From Oncomelania hupensis (taxonomy: Eukaryota > Mollusca > Gastropoda > Littorinimorpha > Pomatiopsidae), in NCBI GenBank assembly GCA_036898135.1, contig CM072515.1, positions 52,103,034 to 52,167,033 of the forward strand: a stretch of DNA of 64,000 nucleotides. Direction: 5' to 3'. Of the stretch, positions 11,020 to 21,047 are shown piece after piece; position 1 is the stretch's first letter; each line of letters begins with the position of its first letter. The notes under the pieces are model-generated. The model searched no databases. It saw nothing but the letters and a program-made list of their open reading frames with translations, and was not told the origin of the DNA. The position numbers and the translations under genes are program-made.

Positions 11020-11345
11020 ATAAACAAAGATAACGGTGTCCTCATAACCTGTCGATCTTTGGGGAGGAAAGCGTTTGGGACCTCTCTTTTTGCTAGGCCA
11101 GCTCAATTAGGGTGGTGTCTATCTCCTCTCCATCGCTGCTTCACCTTCCCCGGTTCTAAACAAAGCCAGGTACCCGCTCATAAGCTGGGTGGACTGATGT
11201 GTGTCGTGCGCTGCTTGTTGCAATCATTTTCTTGTGTCGTTCGGTGGTTGCTTTCCAAGCGTGGTCGCCCATCCAAGTATTAATTTTTTTCCCGACGTTG
11301 TTTAACATGGAACATTACTAGCGAGTGCCCAAACCACTATTGCAC
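11020..11345 (-). mobile_element. 5S rRNA-derived SINE
   Basis: On the minus strand the head contains a GTTAAAC...ACTTGGATGGGCGACC arrangement. This matches the internal promoter region of 5S rRNA (box A near GTTAAGC, box C near GGATGGGAGACC). The body (CCACCCAGCTTATGAGC, then GGTACCTGGCTTTGTTTAGA and CGGGGAAGGTGAAGCAG) is shared with the copies at 38,170, 54,548 and 62,600. A poly-T interruption sits between the two 5S boxes in this copy. Confidence 0.8.
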
Positions 11346-11486
11346 TACTACGCAGCCCGAAAGCTTGCTAGCTATATCCGTTATTAAACATTGTGTGTAC
11401 TATTAACAAAGCGTTAAGATTGTGCTTTGAAGTTAAAGTAATTTACATGTAAATACACAATACAAGTCCTGTACTGTAGTGTTATC

Positions 11487-11506
11487 ATCATCATCATCAT
11501 TATTTA

Positions 11507-11568
<62 letters not shown>

Positions 11569-11590
11569 ATATACATCATCATCATCTTGT
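11487..11590. repeat. (ATC)n microsatellite
   Basis: More than 25 TCA/ATC units with short breaks (near 11,498 and 11,569). Confidence 0.97.
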
Positions 11591-11599
11591 TCCTCTACT

Positions 11600-11700
11600 C
11601 GACGGAAGTTATCACGACTGTTCTTGTATAGCGTTATTGCAGGGTCAAATAAATTCTCAAGGTGCTTGCTAACTGGATCCAGCATTCACAAAATACAACT
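11600..11700 (-). mobile_element. SINE tail fragment, degenerate
   Basis: The block TCAAGGTGCTTGCTAACTGG followed by ATCCAGCATTCACAAAATA is a diverged copy of the next SINE tail (11,767-11,855), in the same orientation. Confidence 0.5.
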
Positions 11701-11766
11701 TTTCCTGAATTCAATAGTACAGTATATAGAGGGAACTTCATGCTTGATTAAACTCAAATATTGCAT

Positions 11767-11855
11767 AAATATATATATATAGCGCACTTACAAGCTCAGA
11801 GAGCTTCTCAAGGCGCTGGCCCGTAATATCCAGCAATCACAAAATAGTTTGCTGA
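11767..11855 (-). mobile_element. SINE 3' tail fragment
   Basis: The minus strand reads GATTGCTGGATATTACGGGC, then CAGCGCCTTGAGAAGC and GTAAGTGCGCTATATATA. This is the 3' half of the SINE at 47,350-47,525. It is flanked by TA repeats on both sides. Confidence 0.8.
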
Positions 11856-11859
11856 AGTC

Positions 11860-11945
<86 letters not shown>
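11860..11945. repeat. (TA)n microsatellite
   Basis: About 43 TA units with no interruption. Confidence 0.97.
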
Positions 11946-11950
<5 letters not shown>

Positions 11951-14489
11951 AAACGTCAACACTAGTCTTCCAATTGCAGGTATTAATGCTAAACTATTAT
12001 AATACACCGGAAATATGATAATTTAAAGTCTACTAAATTTCAAATTGCTTCATTTTGAAACCTTGTCGTGGTTGAAGTTGTTCTTTGCATTTCGTGACAG
12101 GTGTACACGAAAAACCTGATAAATTCACGGATGGAATATTTTCAGGTCGATGACTGGCCCCAACCTGCTCGACATTTTTCAATCATGACACCTTCAATTA
12201 AACACAAAGTTACCGCTTGTTTAATATTACTATTATTAGGTAATATTTTTCTAAACTTCAAAAAATCAAATTTCGACAAATTTATTAGTAAAAATTTTAG
12301 AATCGTTGCAGACATTAAACTGAAAACCAGCTACTTCTGCCATATCTACAACAATTACTGCTGCTAACAGTGTTGCTTAAACTATTATGAGCCACCTACT
12401 ATCAACGCTATTCAATAACCGTGCTTCCTTGTTCCCGTTCACTTGATACTTTGAAGTGTTATAATTCGCCAAACAGGTAGCACTCATTTAAACTTTTTTT
12501 TTGTGTACCCTTTAAGTCTTCCATGTTTGGTTTGCTTGTCTCGACAATAACATTTTGCTTATTAAAACCAGCATTTATTCTTTTTTTTTTCTTAAAAAAA
12601 AACCAACAACAACCAACCAACCTAGTCGCACTCAATTTCACCCCTGACCTTGGTTACTATTGTTTTTATTCTGAGGTTGATTCATAACAGGTTAGCTATT
12701 TTCTCCTCTGGCTCCGTGCCGAAGCAACACGCCATATCACGATGGTATATTTGTAAAGCTACGCGTCAAATATGATGGAAGTGGGAACAAAACTGGCACT
12801 TGAGCAGGCTATAATTACATGGGTATTACCGGAATATCAGACCCACTCATCATCATCATAATCATCATCCTCCTCCTCATCATCATCATCGTCGTCAATA
12901 AAAACGTTGCATTTTCCCCACTTTAAAAACAGAATTATGAATGAAATGGTCGTGAAGATTTCAAGCTCGTTTTTTAACACAATTTAAAAAATACAATAAA
13001 GAAGATGAAGAAGAAATAAAATACTACTATAAAGTATAATACGTTTTATATCTTACTGTCAGTGTCAAAAACAATTAAACATTATAATTAAGAAATGTAT
13101 CAGTGTCAGAAGCCTTTAGTCTAAATTTGAAATTAAAATAAAACAGTTCTAAATCCTAATCCTTTTTATTTTATAACAAACACTTCTTCAGCTACGTCTT
13201 CAACGTAGTTTTGTTTCGACAGAATCAGAAAATGTGCGTCGGAATAATACCTATACGTCAATCGGAATTAAAGCTAAATGTATCCCACGTACAACAGAAT
13301 TCACAGACACACATTTCACAATCTCTTGTCTCGATAACGAAACACGTGGATATTACGGTTTGTAATAATAGCACATCGCACAAACACAACAGCAGTACGT
13401 AGCTTACGTTTTCATAGAAGATGTGTCATGCGCTGCCTTTTAGTCCCGTTGTTATGCGCTGAGGCTCTGCCTTTACACTCCAACAAAACGGATAAGTTAC
13501 TTACAGATTTTTATGCGGTTTCATGTCCCGCATACACGATCGTCCAAACAAAGAACACAAGCAGTAACAAAAGAAAGCAACAGCAGCGACGATGATCAGA
13601 TAAGTTCTCAAGTCTTCAGAAGACGCCGTGTGGTTACTATAGAAGTTGTGAAGTCTAAAACGACAACGGTGATAAGTTGTCAAGTCATCGCTGTTTCCTG
13701 ACAGGCTTTATAAAAAGAGAAAACCACGTACATGCAGCAAGGTCCAAACAACGAACACGGCAGTACGAGTAGGCAGCAACAGCAACAGCAGCGACTGGTT
13801 ACCAAGAGAAAGTTCTCAAGTCTTCGCTTCGTCTTCTCCTCGTCTCTGTTGCCTGTGTGCTACCACACTGTTTTGCTGCTACCACTAGTCTCTTCAATCC
13901 CCCTACTACTGCGTTCTGTTCTTCCAGCTTTTCGCTTCTTTCACCGGCAGACAGACGGGAGGAGAAGTGTATACACAGATGCGAGTGGGAGGGATTAGAA
14001 AGAAGGGAATAAGAAATGGGGAAAGAGAAGAAGAAGTAGAAGGGCGAGTGTGGCTCACAGAAGTCTGTGTGGTGTGGCGGCGATCTCCTATCTGGCACCC
14101 AACAAGCCAGCAGCCAGCACTGGAAGCCACGCACGCTCAGTTCAGCGCTAAACTTTACCACAGTCTGTCTTTCTTGCTGATGCTACTTGCTGCTGCTGTT
14201 GTTGTTAACCTGCGTGACATGACTGAGATTTCGTATAACTCGTACTACAAGACAGACAAACGCACATCTCAGTAATTCCAGTTATTTTAGGATTGACTCA
14301 CTAATTCAAGTCAGCTGTTGTAAATGTTTAATGTTTTAAATATTAACCGTAGTTCTAATGATTACTTCAAAAATACGGTGCTTTACCTACCCCGTGTCGA
14401 CGAAGCGGCACGACCAAGGCCCCTGCTACCCTGTCAAGAAATCAGGTAACGGGAGGAAATAAATATGCATACATTTAGGTCTATGCGAT
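11946..14489. other. No recognised gene; scattered short repeats
   Basis: The stretch is AT-rich on the left and nearer neutral around 13.4-14.3 kb. ATC/TCC-type triplets occur at about 12,846-12,900. The short open frames at 13,732-14,275 and on the other strand have mixed composition and no motif I recognise. CAG triplets at about 13,775-13,795 are too few to call a real array. Confidence 0.45.
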
Positions 14490-14640
14490 CGTTCCGTTGT
14501 GCGTTTGACAGTGCACTTGGTGTCCAAAGTTGGCGCTTTGGGCGGCTTGACGGATTTAGATCCTGTCTTCAGTTAGCATCTTGAGCAGCTCTTTGACCTG
14601 TTAAGAGCGCTATGTACGGACATTTCATTCAGTTTCATTT
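14490..14640 (+). mobile_element. SINE 3' fragment, degenerate
   Basis: This shares CGCTTTGGGCGGC, TTTAGATCCTGT, AGCATCTTGAGCAGCTCTTT and GAGCGCTATGTA with the tails of the SINEs at 1,677, 15,083, 47,350 and 60,455. Confidence 0.65.
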
Positions 14641-14948
14641 GTTTTAGGAGTTTTTGTCTTCATATTTTTATTCTTCTCACAATGTTAATTCCAGCCATTT
14701 TCCTGCCACCAAGATGCAACGCGAATTTTGCTTTCGTATCTATACCGATTCTCGTCTCGTTACAAACAAAACCTCTATACTCGGTGTACTCCGCTTTTTC
14801 ATGACCATACACCATATGCACTGGACTACATCCTTTTTCATAACCTGTTGGCATTTCTACACTAATTGCGTTCTTCACCTTTAGATGACACAGGTGAACA
14901 TTAGAAACAGCGAACATGTCATACAGGTAAGCAAAATATACCGGAGAC

Positions 14949-14960
14949 AAGATGATGAAA

Positions 14961-15058
<98 letters not shown>

Positions 15059-15082
15059 AATAATAATAATAATAATAATAAT
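14949..15082. repeat. (GAT)n then (AAT)n array
   Basis: About 36 GAT units (14,951-15,057) run into about 8 AAT units that abut the 3' end of the minus-strand SINE at 15,083. Most of the D-rich and I-rich open frames here are simply this repeat. Confidence 0.96.
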
Positions 15083-15497
15083 GTTCGTCATTTATAAGGC
15101 GCCTTAGCCTAAGGATCAAGGCGCTGGCCGATACAGGTTCTAACTCAAACCGCCAGAGACGCCCACCCGCAGCCTTTGGGCGCATGGTCTGACGCCCGGA
15201 CAACTGAGCACAATCCTGGGCAGCCAGGGATGGGGGAGAAGGACCAAGTGCATGCTGGGTGTGTTCTTGTTACCGGCACTCACCCGTCTAGGACATGAGC
15301 GTCAGGATCTTTAAAGTCCGTTATTATGGAATGTATGCGACACACAGACTAGACCTCGGTTTATACTCTCATCCGAAGGAGTAGGAAAACAGGAGTAAAG
15401 TGTCTTTCCCAGGGACACAACACAATGGCCCGGCCAGGGCTCTAACCCGGGACCTTCAGATCCGCAAGCCGAAACACTACCATTAGACCACTGATGA
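15083..15497 (-). mobile_element. SINE, near full-length (about 400 bp)
   Basis: Minus strand, 5' to 3': a tRNA-like head (GTGGTCTAATGGTAGTGTTT, later GGTCCCGGGTTAGAGCC as a B box); a body starting CCCTGGGAAAGACACTTTAC; then the module shared with 1,677-1,905; then the tail CCAGCGCCTTGATCC and GGCGCCTTATAAATGA. It is the longest member of its family in the window. It is flanked on both sides by GAT arrays, which suggests it inserted into one array and split it. Confidence 0.88.
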
Positions 15498-15522
15498 TGA
15501 TGACGACGACGACGACGACGAC

Positions 15523-15586
<64 letters not shown>
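15498..15586. repeat. (GAC)n/(GAT)n microsatellite
   Basis: A few GAC units followed by about 20 GAT units, on the far side of the SINE from the first GAT array. Confidence 0.96.
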
Positions 15587-16565
15587 GGACCTGTTACTAG
15601 ACCTTATTTTATTAGTTCGAAAGGTTATTTAAGTCAAATCTGTAACCGGCGCTGAGAAAAGACTGAAAGAAACGAAGCAAGTTATGACAGATAAAAAGAC
15701 ATGCAAAAAAAAGGAAGGAAGAGAGAAGAGTAAAACAAAAGAACAGCAGCTGCAGACAGGGTGCAAGTTATCGCTCATACATCACAAACTCGTCCATCAC
15801 CGATTTGGGTCACATTTCAGTTACATCTGGAATAAGGACTGAGCATAATGCAGAATAAAAGAAGAAAAAGAAGGGTTAAGAAAGATAGGTAGTAAAGAAA
15901 ACCAATTAAACAAAGAAAGGTGAGTGGGTGCATGGCAGCGAAAGTATGCACATAATTTCTCATTCATAAACTGCACAAGTATTGCGAAAAATCAATCACT
16001 GAACTAGAGACTAAAACTGGAACATGTGTTGGATGGAAAAACAAAACAGACGAACACGGAAATGCAATGAATGATGGGGGAAACCGAATATAAAGAAAGA
16101 CAGACATGCAAAAGACATGAATGGATAAAGTATGGATGTAAGGATACACACACAGGACACAGCTGCTGCAGCACAGTTGCAATTCGATATATATAATATA
16201 TCCTTTTCTAGGCTTATCCGACATTAACGTTTAGCAAGGGGTTTCTCAAAAGCAAGAATGAGGGTGGGATATGAAGAAGAAAGAGAAGAAAAAAGTGAAA
16301 GAAATAAGGAATTAACAAAATATATATACCCAGCACTGACTAACTCGGGAATACAGGAAATCTGTAATGTGCATTGTGATTCCTGCACTTAGTGCACATG
16401 TGCGCATGCGAAACATCCACTGCCCAAACGTCAAACCCCGCAGCTGAGATGGAGTAAGGACAAAGTAAAGACCGACTGAATGAGAGAAGGTAAGGAACAA
16501 AGAACGTATTATCATGGGTATGCATGTACAATCGCATTCTACGCATATCCTCTGAAGTCAAACAC
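15587..16565. other. No recognised gene
   Basis: Purine-rich, AT-rich DNA. The open frames (15,964-16,224 and 16,312-16,561, minus strand) have no recognisable motif. Confidence 0.45.
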
Positions 16566-16567
16566 TA

Positions 16568-16644
<77 letters not shown>

Positions 16645-16660
16645 ATAATAATAATAATAA

Positions 16661-16749
<89 letters not shown>

Positions 16750-16750
16750 G
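16566..16750. repeat. (ATT)n array with an internal strand switch
   Basis: ATT units run from 16,568, switch to AAT (TAATAATAATAA) at about 16,643-16,660, then back to ATT up to 16,750. The switch makes the array self-complementary. The right end abuts a SINE tail. Confidence 0.95.
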
Positions 16751-16806
16751 AGGATTTTTATAGCGCACTTATCTCGTCGTACTTGACTAGACTCTAGGCG
16801 CTGAAT
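16751..16806 (-). mobile_element. SINE 3' tail fragment
   Basis: The minus strand reads TTCAGCGCCTAGAGTCTAGT and then AAGTGCGCTATAAAAATCC, the common SINE tail. It is followed on that strand by the AAT array. Confidence 0.7.
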
Positions 16807-16891
16807 ACAAGAGTGTAGTGAAAGGAAAAAGAAATGATGAAATTAAGAAAAGAAAAATAGAAACGAAAAGAAACGAAACGAAAAAAAAACA

Positions 16892-17075
<184 letters not shown>

Positions 17076-18055
17076 TGGATGGATACAAATGGTTGCAAAA
17101 AAGAAATATAAGGGGCAAGGAGAGGGAAAAGGAGGAGAGAGAGGGGAGAAGAAGGGGACCGCCTTATCACACTTGAAAATCCGCCAAATTGTACCTTCTT
17201 GTTGCAACCCAAGTTGAAGGAAGAACATCACACGTATGCGCATTATCTACAAATGCCATGCATGAAATGAGTTCAAATCAGCCGTTGTATCACACATTGC
17301 GGTGGGGTGGGGTGGAGTGAGGATGGAGGGTGGGGGGGGGGGTGTGTTGGGAAGGAGATTCACGCCTGGGCAGGAGGGGATGGGAGGGAGGTGTGAGAAA
17401 GAGGTTGAGTGGGGAAGTTGCAAATTCATCCACTCTCACTTTGACCACATAACACGGAGGGTGAAGGACAAGGGACTGAATTAAGGTTGGGACGGTCTTC
17501 ACTCCATCACCTAGGCCGCATATCTGTATTTTAACAGGCATGCAAAGGCTGAAGGAACATCACAAACCAATTAGACACTGACTCCAGCAGTAACTGCACA
17601 TCATCTGAAAATGTCAAGCGTAAAATCAATTAGAACTCGGCCACTGTACGCATTTCTCATCACTTACACCGGCGTGAGATAAATAGGCCTTCGGGGTGCG
17701 TGGGTGGGTTGGGGGTGGACAATACTTTATCGTAATTTGGACAGGAGGAGGTAGGGAGGTTTCTCAAACCAAAGTGGGGGTGATTTAGTGCTCGGAGAGA
17801 GAGAAAAAGAGAGAGATTGCCTAATTCCATTCAAATATTATATTTTTTTCTAAAGAGTTCTAACGGGAAAATCGCCGTAACCATACAAACTCTTTTGTAG
17901 CTTACATTTTGTACACTAAATACTTTTATTTTATTTTTTTTCCTTTATTGTCCCCTTTTCATAGGAAAATTCTGGGCCGCCTCCCTTGGGGAAAGCGTAG
18001 TCGCAGCCTGTGTCGCGCCCAAACCCAACCTACGTCACATTAGTTGTGATATTTA
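17076..18055. other. No recognised gene; G-rich stretches
   Basis: G-rich runs at about 17,300-17,420 and 17,690-17,770 and a GA stretch at about 17,793-17,815. No coding or repeat family was recognised. Confidence 0.5.
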
Positions 18056-18250
18056 AATTTTGCTGGGGGAACAAACCGGAGTACCCGGAGAAAACCCCGA
18101 GACGTTGCCCGAGTCGAAAGTAAATAATATTCGGAGAAAAATAATGCCCAGATGCTGGACTGAACCCACACCTGTCAGGCGCCATTGGTTTCTGGCCTGT
18201 GGACAAGTTAGTCCCGCCTTAGCCCACTTGGCCACAACTGCCTTACCCAC
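18056..18250 (-). mobile_element. tRNA-derived SINE with a long-variable-arm tRNA head
   Basis: On the minus strand the head reads GTGGCCAAGTGGGCTAAGGC and has a B box GTGGGTTCAGTCC. This resembles a class II (Leu/Ser) tRNA, with GGCGCCTGACAGGTG as a possible variable arm. The 3' core GGGTTTTCTCCGGGTACTCC is the same core that follows the Arg-like heads at 9,363 and 28,360. So one body is combined with different tRNA heads. Confidence 0.75.
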
Positions 18251-18306
18251 GTTATGCGGGTGTGTGCACGTGGATATGGAGGAAGAGGGAAGGAGTGAGG
18301 AGCATG

Positions 18307-18372
18307 GGTGTGTGTGTGTTGTGTGTGTGTGGGTGCGTGTGTGTGCGTGTGTGCGTTTGTGTGTGTGTGAAT
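18307..18372. repeat. (GT)n microsatellite, interrupted
   Basis: GT/GC-GT repeats with several interruptions. Confidence 0.93.
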
Positions 18373-18960
18373 CCATCCCACTCTCTTTAAGCATCCAAAG
18401 AACTGAAATAGATAACCTGCGGTGTCTAGGCCTAATAGTCTAGTATCCGATCTCGGCAGTATAGTAGCCCAAGTGGGTCTCTATTTCAAGAGCGGCTGGA
18501 TAAAAGACGGAAGCGGAGATTTCCGGGGAGCCGCTGAGGTTTTGTGTGTAGAGAGAAAAGATGGAGGGTGGAGATAAAAGCACTGCTTCTTCACTCTTTA
18601 TCTTGTCTTTCTCTACTCGTCTGGCAGGCTCTCTTTTCTACAACTCCACTCCAGTTCCTATCTATATTTCAAAGTCTATAGTGCTGGAGAGTCAGCTCAA
18701 TGTCGGGACTATGCGATCACACTACCAAGAAATTAACAGCGTTTGAGAGCCCACACTTCTCTAACTTTAACTTCAACCCTTCGCGCTTCCGGTCAAATGA
18801 AACCAATTGTTTTTAAACAGTGCTATTACTAGCTCCAAAACGGTTCAAGGCGCTTGCCTGAAACAATATTTAAACTTCAAGCTGCACAAGTCGCCAACTT
18901 GTAGAATATTAAGAACACTGTCAAACGGCCGGATGACTGAACCACACTGTTTGACTTAAA
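18373..18960. other. No recognised gene; one weak SINE tail
   Basis: Near 18,838 the block GGTTCAAGGCGCTTGCC resembles the common SINE tail in minus orientation. The 61-codon frame at 18,561-18,746 has no recognisable motif. Confidence 0.4.
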
Positions 18961-18961
18961 T

Positions 18962-19228
18962 GTTGAACTATTTATTTGAAAGCCCTAGTGATCATTTGGC
19001 AGAAAGCGTTCAATATCCCCAAGATGACCCAAAAGATTTTATACACAAATGAGGAGTTTTGGGAGAGTTTTCAAGAAAAAAGAAAAGATGGAGGACTGGT
19101 CTAGCGAAAAAATTAGTAGATTGATAGAGCAGATTATAAACGAGAAAGAACAAATGAGAATGACAGAAACAGTGGTAAATTAAAGCACAAAATTTCCAAT
19201 CGAATCCCCATTAGAAACCCTCATAGGC
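18962..19228 (-). mobile_element. Rep-1 retroposon, partial and diverged
   Basis: GAAAGCCCTAGTGATCA, CAGAAAGCGTTCAATA, GAGTTTTCAAGAAAAAAG and AAATTAAAGCACAAAATTTCC match the middle and 5' part of Rep-1 as seen at 9,608. The 3' end with the tail is missing, and several small deletions separate it from the others. Confidence 0.75.
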
Positions 19229-19557
19229 GTAGAAGTACCTGTTCTTATACAGCTCAGCTCACTTACATACATACAAAACCGATACAATAACCTTTTTTTA
19301 ACCCAGTAATTTCAAGCATCTTTAAATAAGACGATGTCTTTGATGCATTAAAAAACTAACTAGGCACCAATTGTGTCGCTAAAGCTTTGGTAGCTATTCT
19401 GGTGCTGAACAAAATCCAAACCCAACATATCTTTCACCCGCTACTGAACAACTTCCATTTAAACGCGCGTAAGTGATCCTGTAAATAATCAAGTATCACT
19501 CAATCCATGTTAAAAGTAAAATCATCTCTTCAACTGAAAATATGCCGGCGTCCTCTT

Positions 19558-19847
19558 CATATCCTATCCTATCCCGTAACTCGGAAGTCGTAGGGGCACC
19601 ACAGATTATCGTTCAACCAGCGTTCTCCATCTTTCCCTGTCCTCAGCAACCCTGATTGTTTCGCTCAGTGTCAAACCAGTCCATTCTCGAATGTTGTCCT
19701 CCCACCTCTTTTTCGGTCTCCTTCTTCTTCTACATCCTTGCACTGTGCCCTGCAGGATGGTTTTTGAAAGACCTGATGATCTGGTGACGTGGCCATAACG
19801 TCGGAGTTTCCGATTTTCACAACCGTGAGCAGGTCATCGATGGCGCT
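19558..19847 (-). pseudogene. LINE ORF2 C-terminal segment
   Basis: From about 19,820 one frame reads NRKLRRYGHVTRSSGLSK, then TILQGTVQGC, KKRWEDNIREWTGLTLSE and RWRTLVER, followed by a TAA where related copies have a serine codon. The segment is otherwise open, so the decay is modest. Confidence 0.8.
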
Positions 19848-20212
19848 GTTGTGGAGGACTGCACTGGTCCTGGAAACGTGCGTGTCCTGCCAACGCTTGA
19901 TCCATAGCGTTTCTTGACCATGATGTAGTCGATCTGGTTGTGATGCTCCCAGCCTGGACTGTGCCATGTCAATCGTCTGGATTTTTTGTGGAGACCAAGC
20001 GCGTTTGCCAGTATCAGATTGTTGTATCTGGCAAACTCCAACAGTCTCATACCACTCATACCACTGTCATTTGTCTCGTTGTTGAAGTGGGGTACACATG
20101 TGTTACCCCAGTTGTGGTGCGCATCTTGGCCAACCTTGGCATTCCAGTCGCCTTCCACTATGACTATGTCCTTCTACGGCACTTGGTCAAGGACAGCCTG
20201 TCCCCTTCAAAT
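19848..20212 (-). pseudogene. LINE endonuclease domain (EEP family), fragment
   Basis: The frame contains EGDWNAKVGQDAHHNWG, RLLEFARYNNLILANAL and RLTWHSPG...HNQIDYIMVKKR. These are conserved motifs of the apurinic-like endonuclease of non-LTR retrotransposons, which nicks target DNA. There is a stop codon (TAG) shortly before the GDWN motif, and the SDH motif is lost at the deletion junction. It cannot make a working enzyme. Confidence 0.85.
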
Positions 20213-20227
20213 AATGAATATACAATC

Positions 20228-20275
20228 TGTGTGTGTGTGTGTGTTTGTGTGTGTGTTGTGTGTGTGTGCGTGTCG
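20228..20275. repeat. (GT)n microsatellite
   Basis: GT repeats with single-base interruptions. Confidence 0.92.
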
Positions 20276-20522
20276 TTTGTGTTAGGTGTGAATGCATGTG
20301 TGTGTGAGAGAATCCGTTGCTTGTCCTCTGTAGTGTAGCTCTGTTTCTTGTTCGCGGCTGTCTTACAGTATTCTAAGGACAAAATGCTACTTGGGAGGGG
20401 TGAGAAAAGGGAGGAGAAGTAAGGGGGATGGGAGTGGTTGTTTTCCGATCTTCTTTCTTTTGATTATTTTCGTTTTTTGCACTGGAGAAAGCTTGAAGAG
20501 TAAAAAAGAAATTGAAAAATGA

Positions 20523-21029
20523 TTATACAATTACAAGCCATTCGTTTTTCTTTGCATTTCCGTAAAAGTGAAGTGAGCCACTTTCGACGTTAACTTTCTT
20601 GAACACGGTTGTTTTTCTTTTAACCTCAGAGCAAACTTTACAAGATTCGTAACTAGCTTTCTGCGCAAGCCATATTTCAATTACTGAAGCTTTTGAAAGT
20701 CTGATCTTTTTGATGGCGAGACTGCCTGCACCTTGTCTTTTGCACATATGTTTTATCTCTATTTCAGTTTCATTTACTACCTCCATAATCATCTCAGGTT
20801 GTCTGTACACTGGGCTTTCCAGTCCAAATATCTGCGGAGGGGGGATTGGGGGCGGGGGGGGGACGGAGGGGGTGGTATGACACACCCACGTAGCAGGGTT
20901 TTCAATGCAAGGATTTTGAGACGTAGTGAGTTCTTCTTCAACTAGTTTTGTACTGGGCGCTTTTTCCGTCTTAAGCATGACCAAGTACACAGACGGCGGA
21001 AGCTGCTCAGGATTGGGGGGGCCACACAC
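20523..21029 (-). CDS. Uncharacterised open reading frame, 168 codons
   Basis: This frame has mixed, non-repetitive composition over its second half (PQIFGLESPVYRQPEMIMEV; CKVCSEVKRKTTVFKKV) and a proline run in the middle (PPPPPIPPP). I recognise no domain. It lies just downstream, on the same strand, of the hAT remnant at 21,405-22,080, so it may belong to that transposon or be chance. There is no clear splice or promoter evidence. Confidence 0.2.
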   Translation of the reverse strand: MCGPPNPEQLPPSVYLVMLKTEKAPSTKLVEEELTTSQNPCIENPATWVCHTTPSVPPPPPIPPPQIFGLESPVYRQPEMIMEVVNETEIEIKHMCKRQGAGSLAIKKIRLSKASVIEIWLAQKASYESCKVCSEVKRKTTVFKKVNVESGSLHFYGNAKKNEWLVIV

Positions 21030-21047
21030 ACATTATATTCACTGACA

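Larger units (their letters stand above)
19554..20212 (-). mobile_element. Internally deleted endonuclease-type LINE (3' end with (GATAG)n tail)
   Basis: The minus strand first encodes part of an endonuclease domain, then jumps directly to the C-terminal end of the same kind of LINE ORF. The whole reverse transcriptase is missing. The 3' end reads GAGTTACGGGATAGGATAGG, the tail also seen at 26,650, 49,970 and 58,480. The style of the C-terminus (RYGHVTRSSGLSKTILQGTV, KKRWEDNIREWTGL) belongs to a LINE group common in marine invertebrates; I do not assign the clade. Confidence 0.85.

Noticed and set aside
13732..14275. Several frames in a less AT-rich block, considered as a host exon
   Set aside because: Frames on both strands overlap, no domain is visible and no splice pair gives a coherent product.
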